Below, in pieces: positions 42,913 through 51,319 of a stretch of 64,000 nt of DNA (its first letter is position 1; every line of letters starts with the position of its first letter). A program made the position numbers and the translations under genes. This DNA comes from JAWLGZ01 sp041690635 (GTDB lineage: Bacteria; Pseudomonadota; Gammaproteobacteria; Thiohalomonadales; Thiohalomonadaceae): NCBI GenBank assembly GCA_041690635.1, contig JAWLGZ010000003.1, forward strand, positions 186,001 through 250,000. Direction: 5' to 3'. The notes below the pieces were generated by a model. The model saw only the letters and a program-made list of their open reading frames with translations. It did no database searches and had not been told where the DNA came from.

Positions 42913-43287
42913 ATGGAACGGTTTGCCGCGGTACTGTTTGTGCTGATTGGACTGGTCACAGCCGGGGCGCCACAGGCCCAAAACTGGGCACCGCTGCTCA
43001 AGGGTTCGCCCTTTAGCGCATTCAACGAAGAGGATATGTCCCTTTTTGTCGCGGCACGGGATGAGGCGCTGGAGAAGAGGGAGGATGGCTCGACGGTTTC
43101 CTGGAGCAACCCGGATACCGATAGTTCGGGAAGCGTCACGCCAATCGAGACCCGCCGCGGTGGTGGCGATCTGTGCCGTTTGCTGCAGTTCGTCAATCGG
43201 GTCGACGGCCGAACGGGTGAATCCCGGTTCTGGTTCTGCAGGCAACCGGACGGCACCTGGAAAATCGCGACGCCGGAGTCATCCTAA
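42913..43287 (+). CDS. surface-antigen-like exported protein
   Basis: A 124-residue protein with a signal peptide (FAAVLFVLIGLVTAGAPQAQ). The C-terminal half follows the RT0821/Lpp0805 surface-antigen pattern: WSNPDTDSSGSVTPIETRR, CRLLQF, GR..ESRFWFCRQPDGTWKI. A cysteine pair could form a disulfide. Such proteins are outer-membrane or periplasmic, with no defined function. The ATG is preceded by AAGGAGG. It lies between the broken barrel gene and sulfatase B. Confidence 0.75.
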   Translation: MERFAAVLFVLIGLVTAGAPQAQNWAPLLKGSPFSAFNEEDMSLFVAARDEALEKREDGSTVSWSNPDTDSSGSVTPIETRRGGGDLCRLLQFVNRVDGRTGESRFWFCRQPDGTWKIATPESS

Positions 43288-43308
43288 AGGCTCGAATTCC
43301 ACTTGCCC

Positions 43309-43335
43309 GTGTGGGAGCGGCTTTTAGCCGCGAAC
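43309..43335. repeat. REP-like palindrome
   Basis: GTGTGGGAGCGGCTTTTAGCCGCGAAC contains the small GCGGC/GCCGC hairpin and GGGAGCGG head typical of REP-type repeats in gammaproteobacteria. It is a single short copy. Confidence 0.45.
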
Positions 43336-43445
43336 CGGTGGTAAAGTCATTCGCGGCATGGTGGTTTTGGCTTTCCGTCACCCCCTGGCATGGCCAGGAA
43401 TCCCCTCCCCACGCGCAGCATAGGGAGAGGATCGGGGAGGGGGCG

Positions 43446-45788
43446 TCAATCCCGCCGCCGCGCCATCTCGGCTTCGCGTTCCGGGTCGCGATGGGGCATG
43501 CCCTTGAGGCTTACGGTCACCCGCTCCACGGCCCCGCCGCGGAACGTGTCGGGCGATCGGTAGTCGTCAGAGGCGGGCCGACCGATATCGCGTCCGACGG
43601 TGATCACCCCCTCGAGGCCGAACCTCCCCGGCTGGGTCTTGATGTCGTGGGAGGCCACCTCCTTATCGTCGATGAAAAGCCGAGCCGGTCCGACGGGACT
43701 GCCGTTGGCGTCACGCTGCTGCACCTCGAAGCTCACCCCGAGCGTGTGTTTGCCCTTGGCCAACGGATCGCTCGAACGCAGCTTCTGCTGCGCCTCGCCG
43801 AGCCAGTTGTAGACGTAGTGGAGATAGCCGTCCTTCAGATAGAGCATATGGCCGCCGATGTCGCTGCCCTGGGCGAAGATGACGCCGTCGGGTTGATCCG
43901 CTTCAATGTCGACCTCGGCGGCAATATCGTAGGAGCGCTGGGATGTATTCGCGCCCACCCCCTGCGGCACCGGCTCGGTATGGGGGTAGTAGACGTACTG
44001 GTCCCGTGCCTTGCCGGGCTGCGGCCGCTCTTCGGAAATCACCTCCACCGCCGTGCGGTCGTCGAGCGGCAGGCCCTGGTATTTGCCGGCGAGCATCGCC
44101 CACAGGTTTTTCATCTCCTCCAGCTTCTCGGGGTATTGGTCGGCCAAATCCTTGGTCTGGTTACGGTCCTCCTCCATGTTGAACAGTTCCCAGCGGTCCC
44201 GATCGAAGCCGCCCCAGCCGCTGGTGGCAGGATGGACGGTAGCGGCATGCCAGCCGTCGTACCAGACCCCACGGGTGCCCAGCATGGTGTAAAGCTGGGC
44301 CACCTTCTTGGTGGGGGCGTCGGCGTCGTCGAAGGTGTGGGCGAAACTCACCCCCTCGATCTCCGACTGGGCGTAGCCGTGCACCACCTCGGGCGGGTCG
44401 ATCCCCAGGCACTCATAGAGCGTCGGGACGATGTCGACGGCGTGGGTGTACTGATGGCGGATTTCGCCCCGCGCCTTGATGCCTTTCGGCCAGGCGACCA
44501 GCAATGGGTCGGCGGTTCCGCCCTCGTAGTTGGCGTAGCGCTTGTACATCTTGAACGGGGTGCAGAAGGCCTGCGCCCAGGCGTTGGGGTAATGGTTGTA
44601 GCTCTTCGGCGATCCCAGCTCGTCGAGATGCTTGAGGTTCTCCTCCGTGCTGTCGATGACCCCGTTAAAGAACTTCATCTCGTTGACCGTGCCGTTGGGG
44701 CCGCCCTCGCCGCTGGCCCCGTTGTCGCTGGTCACCACGATGATGGTGTTGTCGAGTTGGCCGGTCTCCTCCAGATGGTCCAACAGGCGGCCGATCTGAT
44801 GGTCGCAGTGGGAGACGAAGCCGGCGTAGACCTCCGCCATGCGGGAGAAGAGCTTCTTCTCGTCGTCGCTCAGTGAGTCCCAGGGGCGGACGAGATCCTG
44901 CTCGGGCCACGGCTCGCCGTTTGGACCCTTGGCGTCGGCGTAGGGGTTAAGCGGCGGCAGTTCGGTGCCCTCCGGGATGAGGCCCATGTCGATCTGGCGC
45001 TTGAGTGTTTCCTCCCGGTACTTCTCGTAGCCCATGTCGAACCTGCCCTTGTACTTGTCCGCCCACTCCTTGGGGACATGGTGCGGGGCATGCGCCGCGC
45101 CGGGGGAGAAGTACATGAGCCAGGGCTTGCCGGGCGCCACGGCATCGCCGTCGCGGATGTACTGCAGCGCCTTGTCAGTGATGTCCTTGGAGAAGTGGTA
45201 GCCCTCCTCCGGCAGGTAGGGCTGATCGATGGACTGGTTGTCCTGAATCAGCAGCGGATACCACTGGTTGGTCTCGCCGCCCAGGAAACCGTAGAAGCGC
45301 TCGAAGCCGCGTCCGAGCGGCCACTGCCGGCGCGATCCGGCGGCGTGATTGTCATAATCGGGGGTCAGATGCCACTTGCCGACGTGGTAGGTGCTGTAGC
45401 CCTCGTCCACCAGCACCTCCGGAATCATCGCGTTCTCAAACGGAACGCGACCATTGGAGCCCGGATAACCGGTGGCGAACTCCGAAATGCACGCCATGCC
45501 GTTGGAGGTGGCGTTGCGCCCGGTCAAAAGACACGAGCGTGTTGGGGAGCAGAGGGCCGTGGTGTGGAAGTTTGTATACCGCAGCCCCATGTTGGCGATG
45601 CGCGACATGTTCGGCGTCTCGATCGTGCCTCCGTAACAGTCGAAAGCGCCGAAGCCGACATCGTCCCAAACGATATAGAGCACATTGGGGGCGCCCTCTT
45701 TCGCCTCCGGCGGCTTGTAGGGTTCCCAATCGGGTTTTGCCTCGCGCACGTCCAATGCGATGCGTCCGTTGAAGCGTTTCTTTGCCAT
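43446..45788 (-). CDS. large Cys-type arylsulfatase with C-terminal beta-rich domain (paralogue B)
   Basis: A 780-residue sulfatase collinear with paralogue A (39429-41771). It has the same N-terminus (MAKK.F.GRIALD.R.AKPDW), metal site WDDVGFGAFDCYGG, formylglycine site C80 in ALCSPTRSCLLTGRN, VVTSDNGASGEGG, and a C-terminal beta-rich domain (YDIAAEVDIEADQPDGVIFAQG). No signal peptide is present, so it is probably cytoplasmic. ATG 45788 follows GGAGGGACAAG; an upstream in-frame codon adds nothing family-like. The differences in the ~170-240 region and the end suggest different substrate preference. Confidence 0.94.
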   Translation of the reverse strand: MAKKRFNGRIALDVREAKPDWEPYKPPEAKEGAPNVLYIVWDDVGFGAFDCYGGTIETPNMSRIANMGLRYTNFHTTALCSPTRSCLLTGRNATSNGMACISEFATGYPGSNGRVPFENAMIPEVLVDEGYSTYHVGKWHLTPDYDNHAAGSRRQWPLGRGFERFYGFLGGETNQWYPLLIQDNQSIDQPYLPEEGYHFSKDITDKALQYIRDGDAVAPGKPWLMYFSPGAAHAPHHVPKEWADKYKGRFDMGYEKYREETLKRQIDMGLIPEGTELPPLNPYADAKGPNGEPWPEQDLVRPWDSLSDDEKKLFSRMAEVYAGFVSHCDHQIGRLLDHLEETGQLDNTIIVVTSDNGASGEGGPNGTVNEMKFFNGVIDSTEENLKHLDELGSPKSYNHYPNAWAQAFCTPFKMYKRYANYEGGTADPLLVAWPKGIKARGEIRHQYTHAVDIVPTLYECLGIDPPEVVHGYAQSEIEGVSFAHTFDDADAPTKKVAQLYTMLGTRGVWYDGWHAATVHPATSGWGGFDRDRWELFNMEEDRNQTKDLADQYPEKLEEMKNLWAMLAGKYQGLPLDDRTAVEVISEERPQPGKARDQYVYYPHTEPVPQGVGANTSQRSYDIAAEVDIEADQPDGVIFAQGSDIGGHMLYLKDGYLHYVYNWLGEAQQKLRSSDPLAKGKHTLGVSFEVQQRDANGSPVGPARLFIDDKEVASHDIKTQPGRFGLEGVITVGRDIGRPASDDYRSPDTFRGGAVERVTVSLKGMPHRDPEREAEMARRRD

Positions 45789-46571
45789 CTTGTCCCTCCT
45801 TGGACAGGTCACCAACGGTGTGCCCTTCTACCACACGATCAGCTCGTTTGCGAAAGAGTGTACAAAACCCCTGTGAAAACGAAAGGCCATAATCATACGA
45901 GCCGGTTCGGCTCCTAGACCGCTTCCATTGCAGTCCCGCTTCCACCAATCAGGCCTTCGATACGGGATGACAGGACGCAGCGCACCGAGAGTTCAATTGG
46001 AAGTCCTTCCTATTGGTCTAGGGTTTACTGAAAGCTGCTTGGGCCAAGAATCCAGGACGGTTGCGTGAATGGCTAAAACCAGATCATAGCTGAGCCGCTG
46101 TTACCGCTTTGGCAACGGCTACTTCTGACAATTATCGGTATGGTGGGTGTCAGCTTTCTTATAGGACGGCTGTGGGAGCTTATACTTAACTTTCCGATTC
46201 CCAGCTACGCAGCAGGAGTAGTCGGAGGCTTGACGGCCTTGCCTACTGTTCGGACATCCGGTACCAACCTTCGCACTCGAAAGGTGCACAACATCGAGAC
46301 TCGTCGAGCTGATGAGGGGTGCCATAAGGAGCGGTATGCCGTGCCCGACTGGGCAGATTACAGGACAAGCGGGAGCTTGGATGAGGCTGACTAATCGGCT
46401 CCGCTAAAAAAGCAACAGGTTGGAACCGGCGAATGGGAGGAGGGAACACCGGTCTTAGGGGAGCCACTCCCTACTTTGGGGGCAACTGACTACGATGCGG
46501 AGAACAAAAGGTTTCAGAAGCCGTAAGTTACGCGCCGTCATCGGTAGTGTTCCCTACTCAAGCAGTTACGA
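45789..46571. other. long gene-poor, more A+T-rich stretch
   Basis: Almost 800 nt upstream of sulfatase B show no supported gene. Short open frames on both strands (for example 46140-46394 and 46119-46325) lack ribosome sites and recognisable motifs. Base composition is visibly less GC-rich than the flanks. I looked for tRNA fragments, an integrase and an intron and found none. Confidence 0.5.
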
Positions 46572-46593
46572 AGCCCGCGCCAGCGGGCTTTTT
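46572..46593 (+). terminator. second copy of the tRNA-Phe terminator hairpin
   Basis: AGCCCGC-GCCA-GCGGGCT-TTTT is identical to the hairpin at 29883-29904, and the flanks are similar too (GTTAC-GAAGC before, TGCG-GAGTTTT after). There is no gene immediately upstream for it to terminate. 46594-46880, up to the kinase gene, shows nothing I can support. Confidence 0.7.
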
Positions 46594-46880
46594 CATTTGC
46601 GGGAGTTTTTCGGGATACCTGTCCTGGGAGTTGCCGCAGTTCCACCTCGCGCGCCCCTCTTGCGTCGCCAGCTTGCCCGAACTTATGGGCAACCATCGAC
46701 GGCCCCCCGGGCAGCCTCCAGGTGCCTGTGGTTGGCTTCACACGCCAACCTGCGTGGCGGAACTTGGCATACCCCGCGGTATCGAACCCAGAGTACTTGG
46801 TCCAGCGCCCGCTTTTTTCGCGGTGAGTGCTGCCCGGCACTCCTCACACTCTCTCTGCATTTTGCTAGGGATCTCGACCT

Positions 46881-48509
46881 ATGCAAACGCTGGTAGACCG
46901 GCAAGCGCGGATCCTGAAGTACGTCTTCTGGATTGCCATGGTGGCATGGACGCTCGTCCTGGGTGGGCTGCTGACCTGGCAGATCCACTACATCCGCAGC
47001 ATGAATTGGGAGATGGCCCGCGCCGAAGCGCGAGCCAACTTCAACAAGGATCAGGCCTTCCGCTTGTGGGCCACCAAACACGGTGGGGTCTACGTCCCGG
47101 CTACCGCCGAGACCCCGCCCAATCCCCGCCTCGACCACATCCCGGAGCGGGATATAGAGACCCCCTCGGGCAAGCAGCTCACCCTGATGAATCCGGCTTA
47201 TATGGTCCGCCAGCTGAACGAGCAGTTCCGAGAACTCTACGGGGTGGTGGGGCATATCACCAGCACCAGGCTGCTGCGAGAGGAAAACGCGCCCGACGAC
47301 TGGGAACGAGCGGCCCTCGAGGCATTCGAAGGGGGCACCGAGGAGGTGCTGAGTGTGGCGCAGATCAACGGCACTCCCTATCTCCGGCTGATGCAGCCCA
47401 TGATTGCCCAGGAAGGCTGCCTCAAGTGTCACGGCCATCAGGGCTACGAGGTGGGGGATGTCCGCGGCGGTGTGAGTGCGGCGGTGCCTCTGAAGGTCTA
47501 TTTCGACAACATGCGCGACGGCACCTGGGTGGCCGGCGCCTCCTTCGGAGCACTCTGGCTGCTCGGCCTGGGCGGGCTTGGTGCCGGGCACCGTCGCCTG
47601 CAGCGCGACGCGGCCGAACGCCTGCGTGCAGAAGAGGACGTGCGCCAACTGAATGCCGAACTCGAACAGCGGGTCACACGGCGCACCGAAGAGCTGCAGG
47701 ACGCCAACCGGGCGCTCCACACCTCCCTCGATGAGCTGCAGCGGGCCAAGGATCATCTGGTTCAATCGGAGAAACTGGCCGCCCTTGGGGAGTTGGTGGC
47801 CGGCGTGGCGCACGAGATCAACACCCCGGTGGGTATCGGCGTTACCGCCGCCTCGCACCTGGAGCTGAAAACACGGGAGGTCGGAGGGCTGCACCAGGGC
47901 GGCAAGCTCAAGCGCTCGGACCTGGAGAGCTATCTCAAGACCGCGTCCGAGTCAGCCGGGGCGATCCTCTCCAACCTCACCCGCGCCGCGGAGCTTATTC
48001 GCAGCTTCAAGCAGGTGGCGGTCGACCAATCCACCCAGGAGCGGCGCACCTTCAAGCTCAAGGAGTACATCGATGGCGTACTGCTCAGCCTGCGGCCCAA
48101 GCTCAAGAAGACGCGCCATCAGGTCGTGGTGGAGTGCCCTGACGATCTCGAGTTGGACACCTACCCCGGCGCGTTCTCGCAGATCCTCACCAACCTGGTG
48201 ATGAACTCCCTGATCCACGCCTTCGCGGATCAGGAACAGGGCGAGATCCGGATCCGTGCTGCCCGGGAGGCCGGCACACTGGAGCTGCGCTACAGCGACA
48301 ACGGTTGTGGTATGGATGACGCCATACGCAGCCGGATTTTCGAGCCCTTCTACACCACCAGGCGCGGTCAAGGGGCGAGCGGGTTGGGACTGCACATCGT
48401 GTACAACCTGGTTACTCAGTTCCTGGGGGGGCGCATCACATGCGAGAGCGCACCCGGTCGTGGCACCACCTTCATACTCCATATTCCGCAGCGCGGCGGG
48501 GATGCATGA
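46881..48509 (+). CDS. sensor histidine kinase with haem-binding DUF3365 domain
   Basis: A 542-residue membrane kinase. A transmembrane helix (about 14-33) and a periplasmic DUF3365/Tll0287-like domain carry the c-type haem motif CLKCH (180-184), followed by a second helix (about 217-237). A coiled coil leads to the HisKA domain with phosphoacceptor H311 in GVAHEINTP. The ATPase domain has NLVMNSLIHA, YSDNGCGM, GASGLGLHIVYNLV and GRGTTFILHIP. A bound haem would allow redox, NO or O2 sensing. It overlaps the HD-GYP regulator gene by 4 nt, so the two form a cognate pair. Confidence 0.92.
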   Translation: MQTLVDRQARILKYVFWIAMVAWTLVLGGLLTWQIHYIRSMNWEMARAEARANFNKDQAFRLWATKHGGVYVPATAETPPNPRLDHIPERDIETPSGKQLTLMNPAYMVRQLNEQFRELYGVVGHITSTRLLREENAPDDWERAALEAFEGGTEEVLSVAQINGTPYLRLMQPMIAQEGCLKCHGHQGYEVGDVRGGVSAAVPLKVYFDNMRDGTWVAGASFGALWLLGLGGLGAGHRRLQRDAAERLRAEEDVRQLNAELEQRVTRRTEELQDANRALHTSLDELQRAKDHLVQSEKLAALGELVAGVAHEINTPVGIGVTAASHLELKTREVGGLHQGGKLKRSDLESYLKTASESAGAILSNLTRAAELIRSFKQVAVDQSTQERRTFKLKEYIDGVLLSLRPKLKKTRHQVVVECPDDLELDTYPGAFSQILTNLVMNSLIHAFADQEQGEIRIRAAREAGTLELRYSDNGCGMDDAIRSRIFEPFYTTRRGQGASGLGLHIVYNLVTQFLGGRITCESAPGRGTTFILHIPQRGGDA

Positions 48510-50092
48510 TGGCCGACGAGGCGAAAGACCGCACACCCGCGGACGATGAACTGCTGTTTGCCGACGAGGTGCCGCAGCAGAATGCTGAGTCACCGCCAGA
48601 TGTGTGGCGGCTGTTGATCGTGGACGACGAGGAGGATGTCCATGCCGTTACCCGTTTGGTGCTGCAGGATTATGAGTTCGAAGGCCGCCGCCTCGAGCTG
48701 CTGAGCGCCTACTCGGCGCAACGGGCGGAAGAGCTGCTGCAGGAGCACCGCGATATTGCGGCCATACTGCTGGATGTGGTCATGGAAACGGAGCGCTCCG
48801 GGCTGGACCTGGTCCGCTTCATCCGCCACGAACTGAAAAACCGTATGGTGCGCATCATCCTGCGTACCGGACAGCCGGGACAGGCACCGGAGAAGCAGGT
48901 CATCGTCGAGTACGACATCAACGATTACAAGGAAAAGACCGAACTCACCGCACAGAAGCTGGTCACCGCAGTGACGGCGGCACTGCGTTCGTACCGTGAC
49001 CTGCGCATCATCGAGCAGAGCCGCCGCGGACTTGAGCAGATCCTCGATGCTTCAACCGGTCTGTTTGAACTCCAGTCGCTGGGTCAGTTTGTTTCGGGGG
49101 TGTTGCAGCAGCTCACCGCGCTGCTCCACCTGAACGAGAGTTCGTTTTATCTGCAGATCTCCAGCTTCGCGGCCACGCCACAGCCCGGCAATGGGTACCG
49201 GGTTCTGGCCGCCACCGGGCAGTTCGAAAACAGCATCGGCCACTCGCTGAAGGAGGTACTCCCCGCCAATGTGCTGGCGGATGTGGAACGGGCCGTCCAG
49301 GGAAAATGCTGCCTGTTCCTGGATCGAACCTACATCGGCTATTTTCGAACCAGCAACGGTTCCGAGAACCTGCTGTACGTGCAGGGCGGCCAGCAGCTCA
49401 GCGAGCTGGACAAGGACCTGCTGCGCATCTTCTCGGCCAATGTTGCCATCGCATTCGACAACATCTACCTGCATGAAGAGAACCTGAATACCCAAAAGGA
49501 GTTTGTGTTCGCGCTGGGCGAAACCGTCGAGACCCGATCGAAGGAGACCGGCAACCATGTACGCCGGGTGGCGGAGTATTGCCGACGCCTGGCCGAGCTG
49601 GCGGGGCTGAACGACGAGGAAACGCAGTTGATCTGGATGGTTGCTCCCATGCATGACCTCGGCAAGATCGCCATCCCCGATGCCATTCTGGGCAAACCCG
49701 ATCAATTGACCGCAGAGGAATTCGAACGGATCAAGACCCACACCACCATCGGCCACACCATCCTCAAGGCCACCAATTGCCGCATTCTGAATGTGGCGGC
49801 CACCGTTGCCCTGGAGCACCACGAGCGCTGGGACGGGACCGGTTATCCGCGCGGACTCGCGGGCGAGGATATCCACGTTTTCGGGCGCATCGTCGCCCTG
49901 GCCGACGTGTTCGACGCACTTGGCTGCCGGCGGGTCTACAAGGCCCCGTGGTCACAGGAAGAGATTCTGGCGTACATCGAAGCGGAGCGGGGTCGCCAAT
50001 TCGAACCCGCACTCGTGGATCTGTTCCTTGCCCACATCGACGACTTCAACGCCATTCGTGAAGCCTACCCGGACGAGGTCGGGTCAGGCTAA
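48506..50092 (+). CDS. response regulator with DUF3369 and HD-GYP phosphodiesterase domains
   Basis: A ~528-residue cytoplasmic regulator. The receiver domain (about 35-160) has the acidic pocket IVDDEED and phosphorylation site D90 (AAILLDVVM). A DUF3369 linker (about 170-340) follows, then an HD-GYP domain with HDLGKIAIPD and HHERWDGTGYPRGL; the metal and GYP residues are intact, so it should hydrolyse c-di-GMP. ATG 48506 overlaps the kinase stop (ATGA); ATG 48509 is an alternative. The likely circuit is haem signal, phosphorylation, then lower c-di-GMP. Confidence 0.94.
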   Translation: MMADEAKDRTPADDELLFADEVPQQNAESPPDVWRLLIVDDEEDVHAVTRLVLQDYEFEGRRLELLSAYSAQRAEELLQEHRDIAAILLDVVMETERSGLDLVRFIRHELKNRMVRIILRTGQPGQAPEKQVIVEYDINDYKEKTELTAQKLVTAVTAALRSYRDLRIIEQSRRGLEQILDASTGLFELQSLGQFVSGVLQQLTALLHLNESSFYLQISSFAATPQPGNGYRVLAATGQFENSIGHSLKEVLPANVLADVERAVQGKCCLFLDRTYIGYFRTSNGSENLLYVQGGQQLSELDKDLLRIFSANVAIAFDNIYLHEENLNTQKEFVFALGETVETRSKETGNHVRRVAEYCRRLAELAGLNDEETQLIWMVAPMHDLGKIAIPDAILGKPDQLTAEEFERIKTHTTIGHTILKATNCRILNVAATVALEHHERWDGTGYPRGLAGEDIHVFGRIVALADVFDALGCRRVYKAPWSQEEILAYIEAERGRQFEPALVDLFLAHIDDFNAIREAYPDEVGSG

Positions 50093-50128
50093 ACGTCACC
50101 GACTGTCGCTGCCGCCGGAGAGGCGCAG

Positions 50129-51238
50129 TCACCGCAAGTCCTCCGCGCACGCACCCGTGTTCAGTTCCAGCCAGTTGCGCCAGACGGCCCACAGCACCAC
50201 CAGCACCACCGGTCCCAGAAACAGTCCGACCAGGCCGAAGGCGGCGAGTCCGCCGAGCACGCCGAACAGCACCAGCAGGAAGGAGATGTGGGCGGAGGCG
50301 CTGATCACCAGCGGGCGGACCACGTTGTCGACGGAGCTGACCAGCAGCGCGCCCCAGGCAACCAGCGCCAACGCCGCCCACCAGTCGCCCTGCCAGAAGA
50401 GCCAGAGGGCGGCGGCACCCCATACGATTGGCGCGCCGAAGGGGATCAGCGCGAACAGCGCGGTCAGCGCGCCGATCAGCACCGGTGCGCCGACACCGGT
50501 GATCCAGTAGCCGATCCCGGCCAGCGCCCCCTGGGCCAGGGCGGTGAGGACCAGCCCGTAGACCACCGCCTGTGTCATGCCGGCGGCGACATCCCAGTAG
50601 GTCTTGGACTGGTTGCCGAGCAGGCAGTGAAGTCCCCGGCGGAGCTCCCCGATCAACCTTTCGCCGTCCCGGTAAAAGAAAAACACGGCGATTAGGGCAA
50701 AGGCGAACTTCATCGCGTTGCGGCCGATGATGCCGGCGACAGTTGCCGCCTCGCCTGCCCAGATGGGTGCCTGGCGGGCGATCCAGTCGCCCACCGCGTC
50801 GGGGTCAGCCGCGATGCGTTCCGCCACGGAGACGAGCCATGGACCGAACAAAGGGATATCCCGCCACGCCGGTGGAACGGCGCCAGGGCCGCTGGTGACG
50901 ATGGCGCGAAATGCGTCCATGGCATCCTGCAGTTCGGTGCGTAGGGAGACGATGACAAGGATGAGCGGCAGGATGATGGCAACGGTGAGAATGAGGGTCA
51001 TGATCCCCGCCGCCCAGCCCCGACGGTTATGGAGCACGCGGCTCAGTCGCCGGTTCAGCGGCCAGGTCAGATAGGCGAGGATGGTCGCCCACACGATCGG
51101 AATCAGGAAGTTCTGCAGCACCAGATAGCCCAGCGCCAGCAGGGTGCCGAGCAGCAGCAGGATCACCACGCGCCCGCCCCAGCGGGCTGGTGAGGTTGCC
51201 GGCAGTTCGGCCGTATCCTTGGCCCCCAAATCGTCCAT
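50129..51238 (-). CDS. AI-2E family (PerM/YdiK-type) membrane transporter
   Basis: A 369-residue protein with about eight membrane helices. The AI-2E family pattern is present: VLQNFLIPIVWATILAYLTWPLNRRL, FALIAVFFFYRDGE, IGALTALFALIPFGAPIVWG, NVVRPLVIS near the end. Members export small molecules or act as Na+/H+ antiporters; the AI-2 role is known only for E. coli TqsA. Start ATG 51238. It faces the HD-GYP gene tail-to-tail. Confidence 0.92.
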   Translation of the reverse strand: MDDLGAKDTAELPATSPARWGGRVVILLLLGTLLALGYLVLQNFLIPIVWATILAYLTWPLNRRLSRVLHNRRGWAAGIMTLILTVAIILPLILVIVSLRTELQDAMDAFRAIVTSGPGAVPPAWRDIPLFGPWLVSVAERIAADPDAVGDWIARQAPIWAGEAATVAGIIGRNAMKFAFALIAVFFFYRDGERLIGELRRGLHCLLGNQSKTYWDVAAGMTQAVVYGLVLTALAQGALAGIGYWITGVGAPVLIGALTALFALIPFGAPIVWGAAALWLFWQGDWWAALALVAWGALLVSSVDNVVRPLVISASAHISFLLVLFGVLGGLAAFGLVGLFLGPVVLVVLWAVWRNWLELNTGACAEDLR

Positions 51239-51319
51239 TCCTGAACCATAGCCTGCATTTTCCGCCGGTCACCTGCCGCGGCAGGCGCCGGCGAGAATGA
51301 GGCGTGCCGAAGCCGCTGG

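Noticed and set aside
46540..46600. Duplicated tRNA-Phe 3' end at the second terminator copy
   Set aside because: Only the terminator hairpin and its flanks are repeated; no T-arm or acceptor sequence of tRNA-Phe is present.
46538..46840. - strand open frame of about 100 codons before the kinase gene
   Set aside because: It runs through the terminator hairpin and has a low-information Arg/Gly-rich product; I could not place it in any family.
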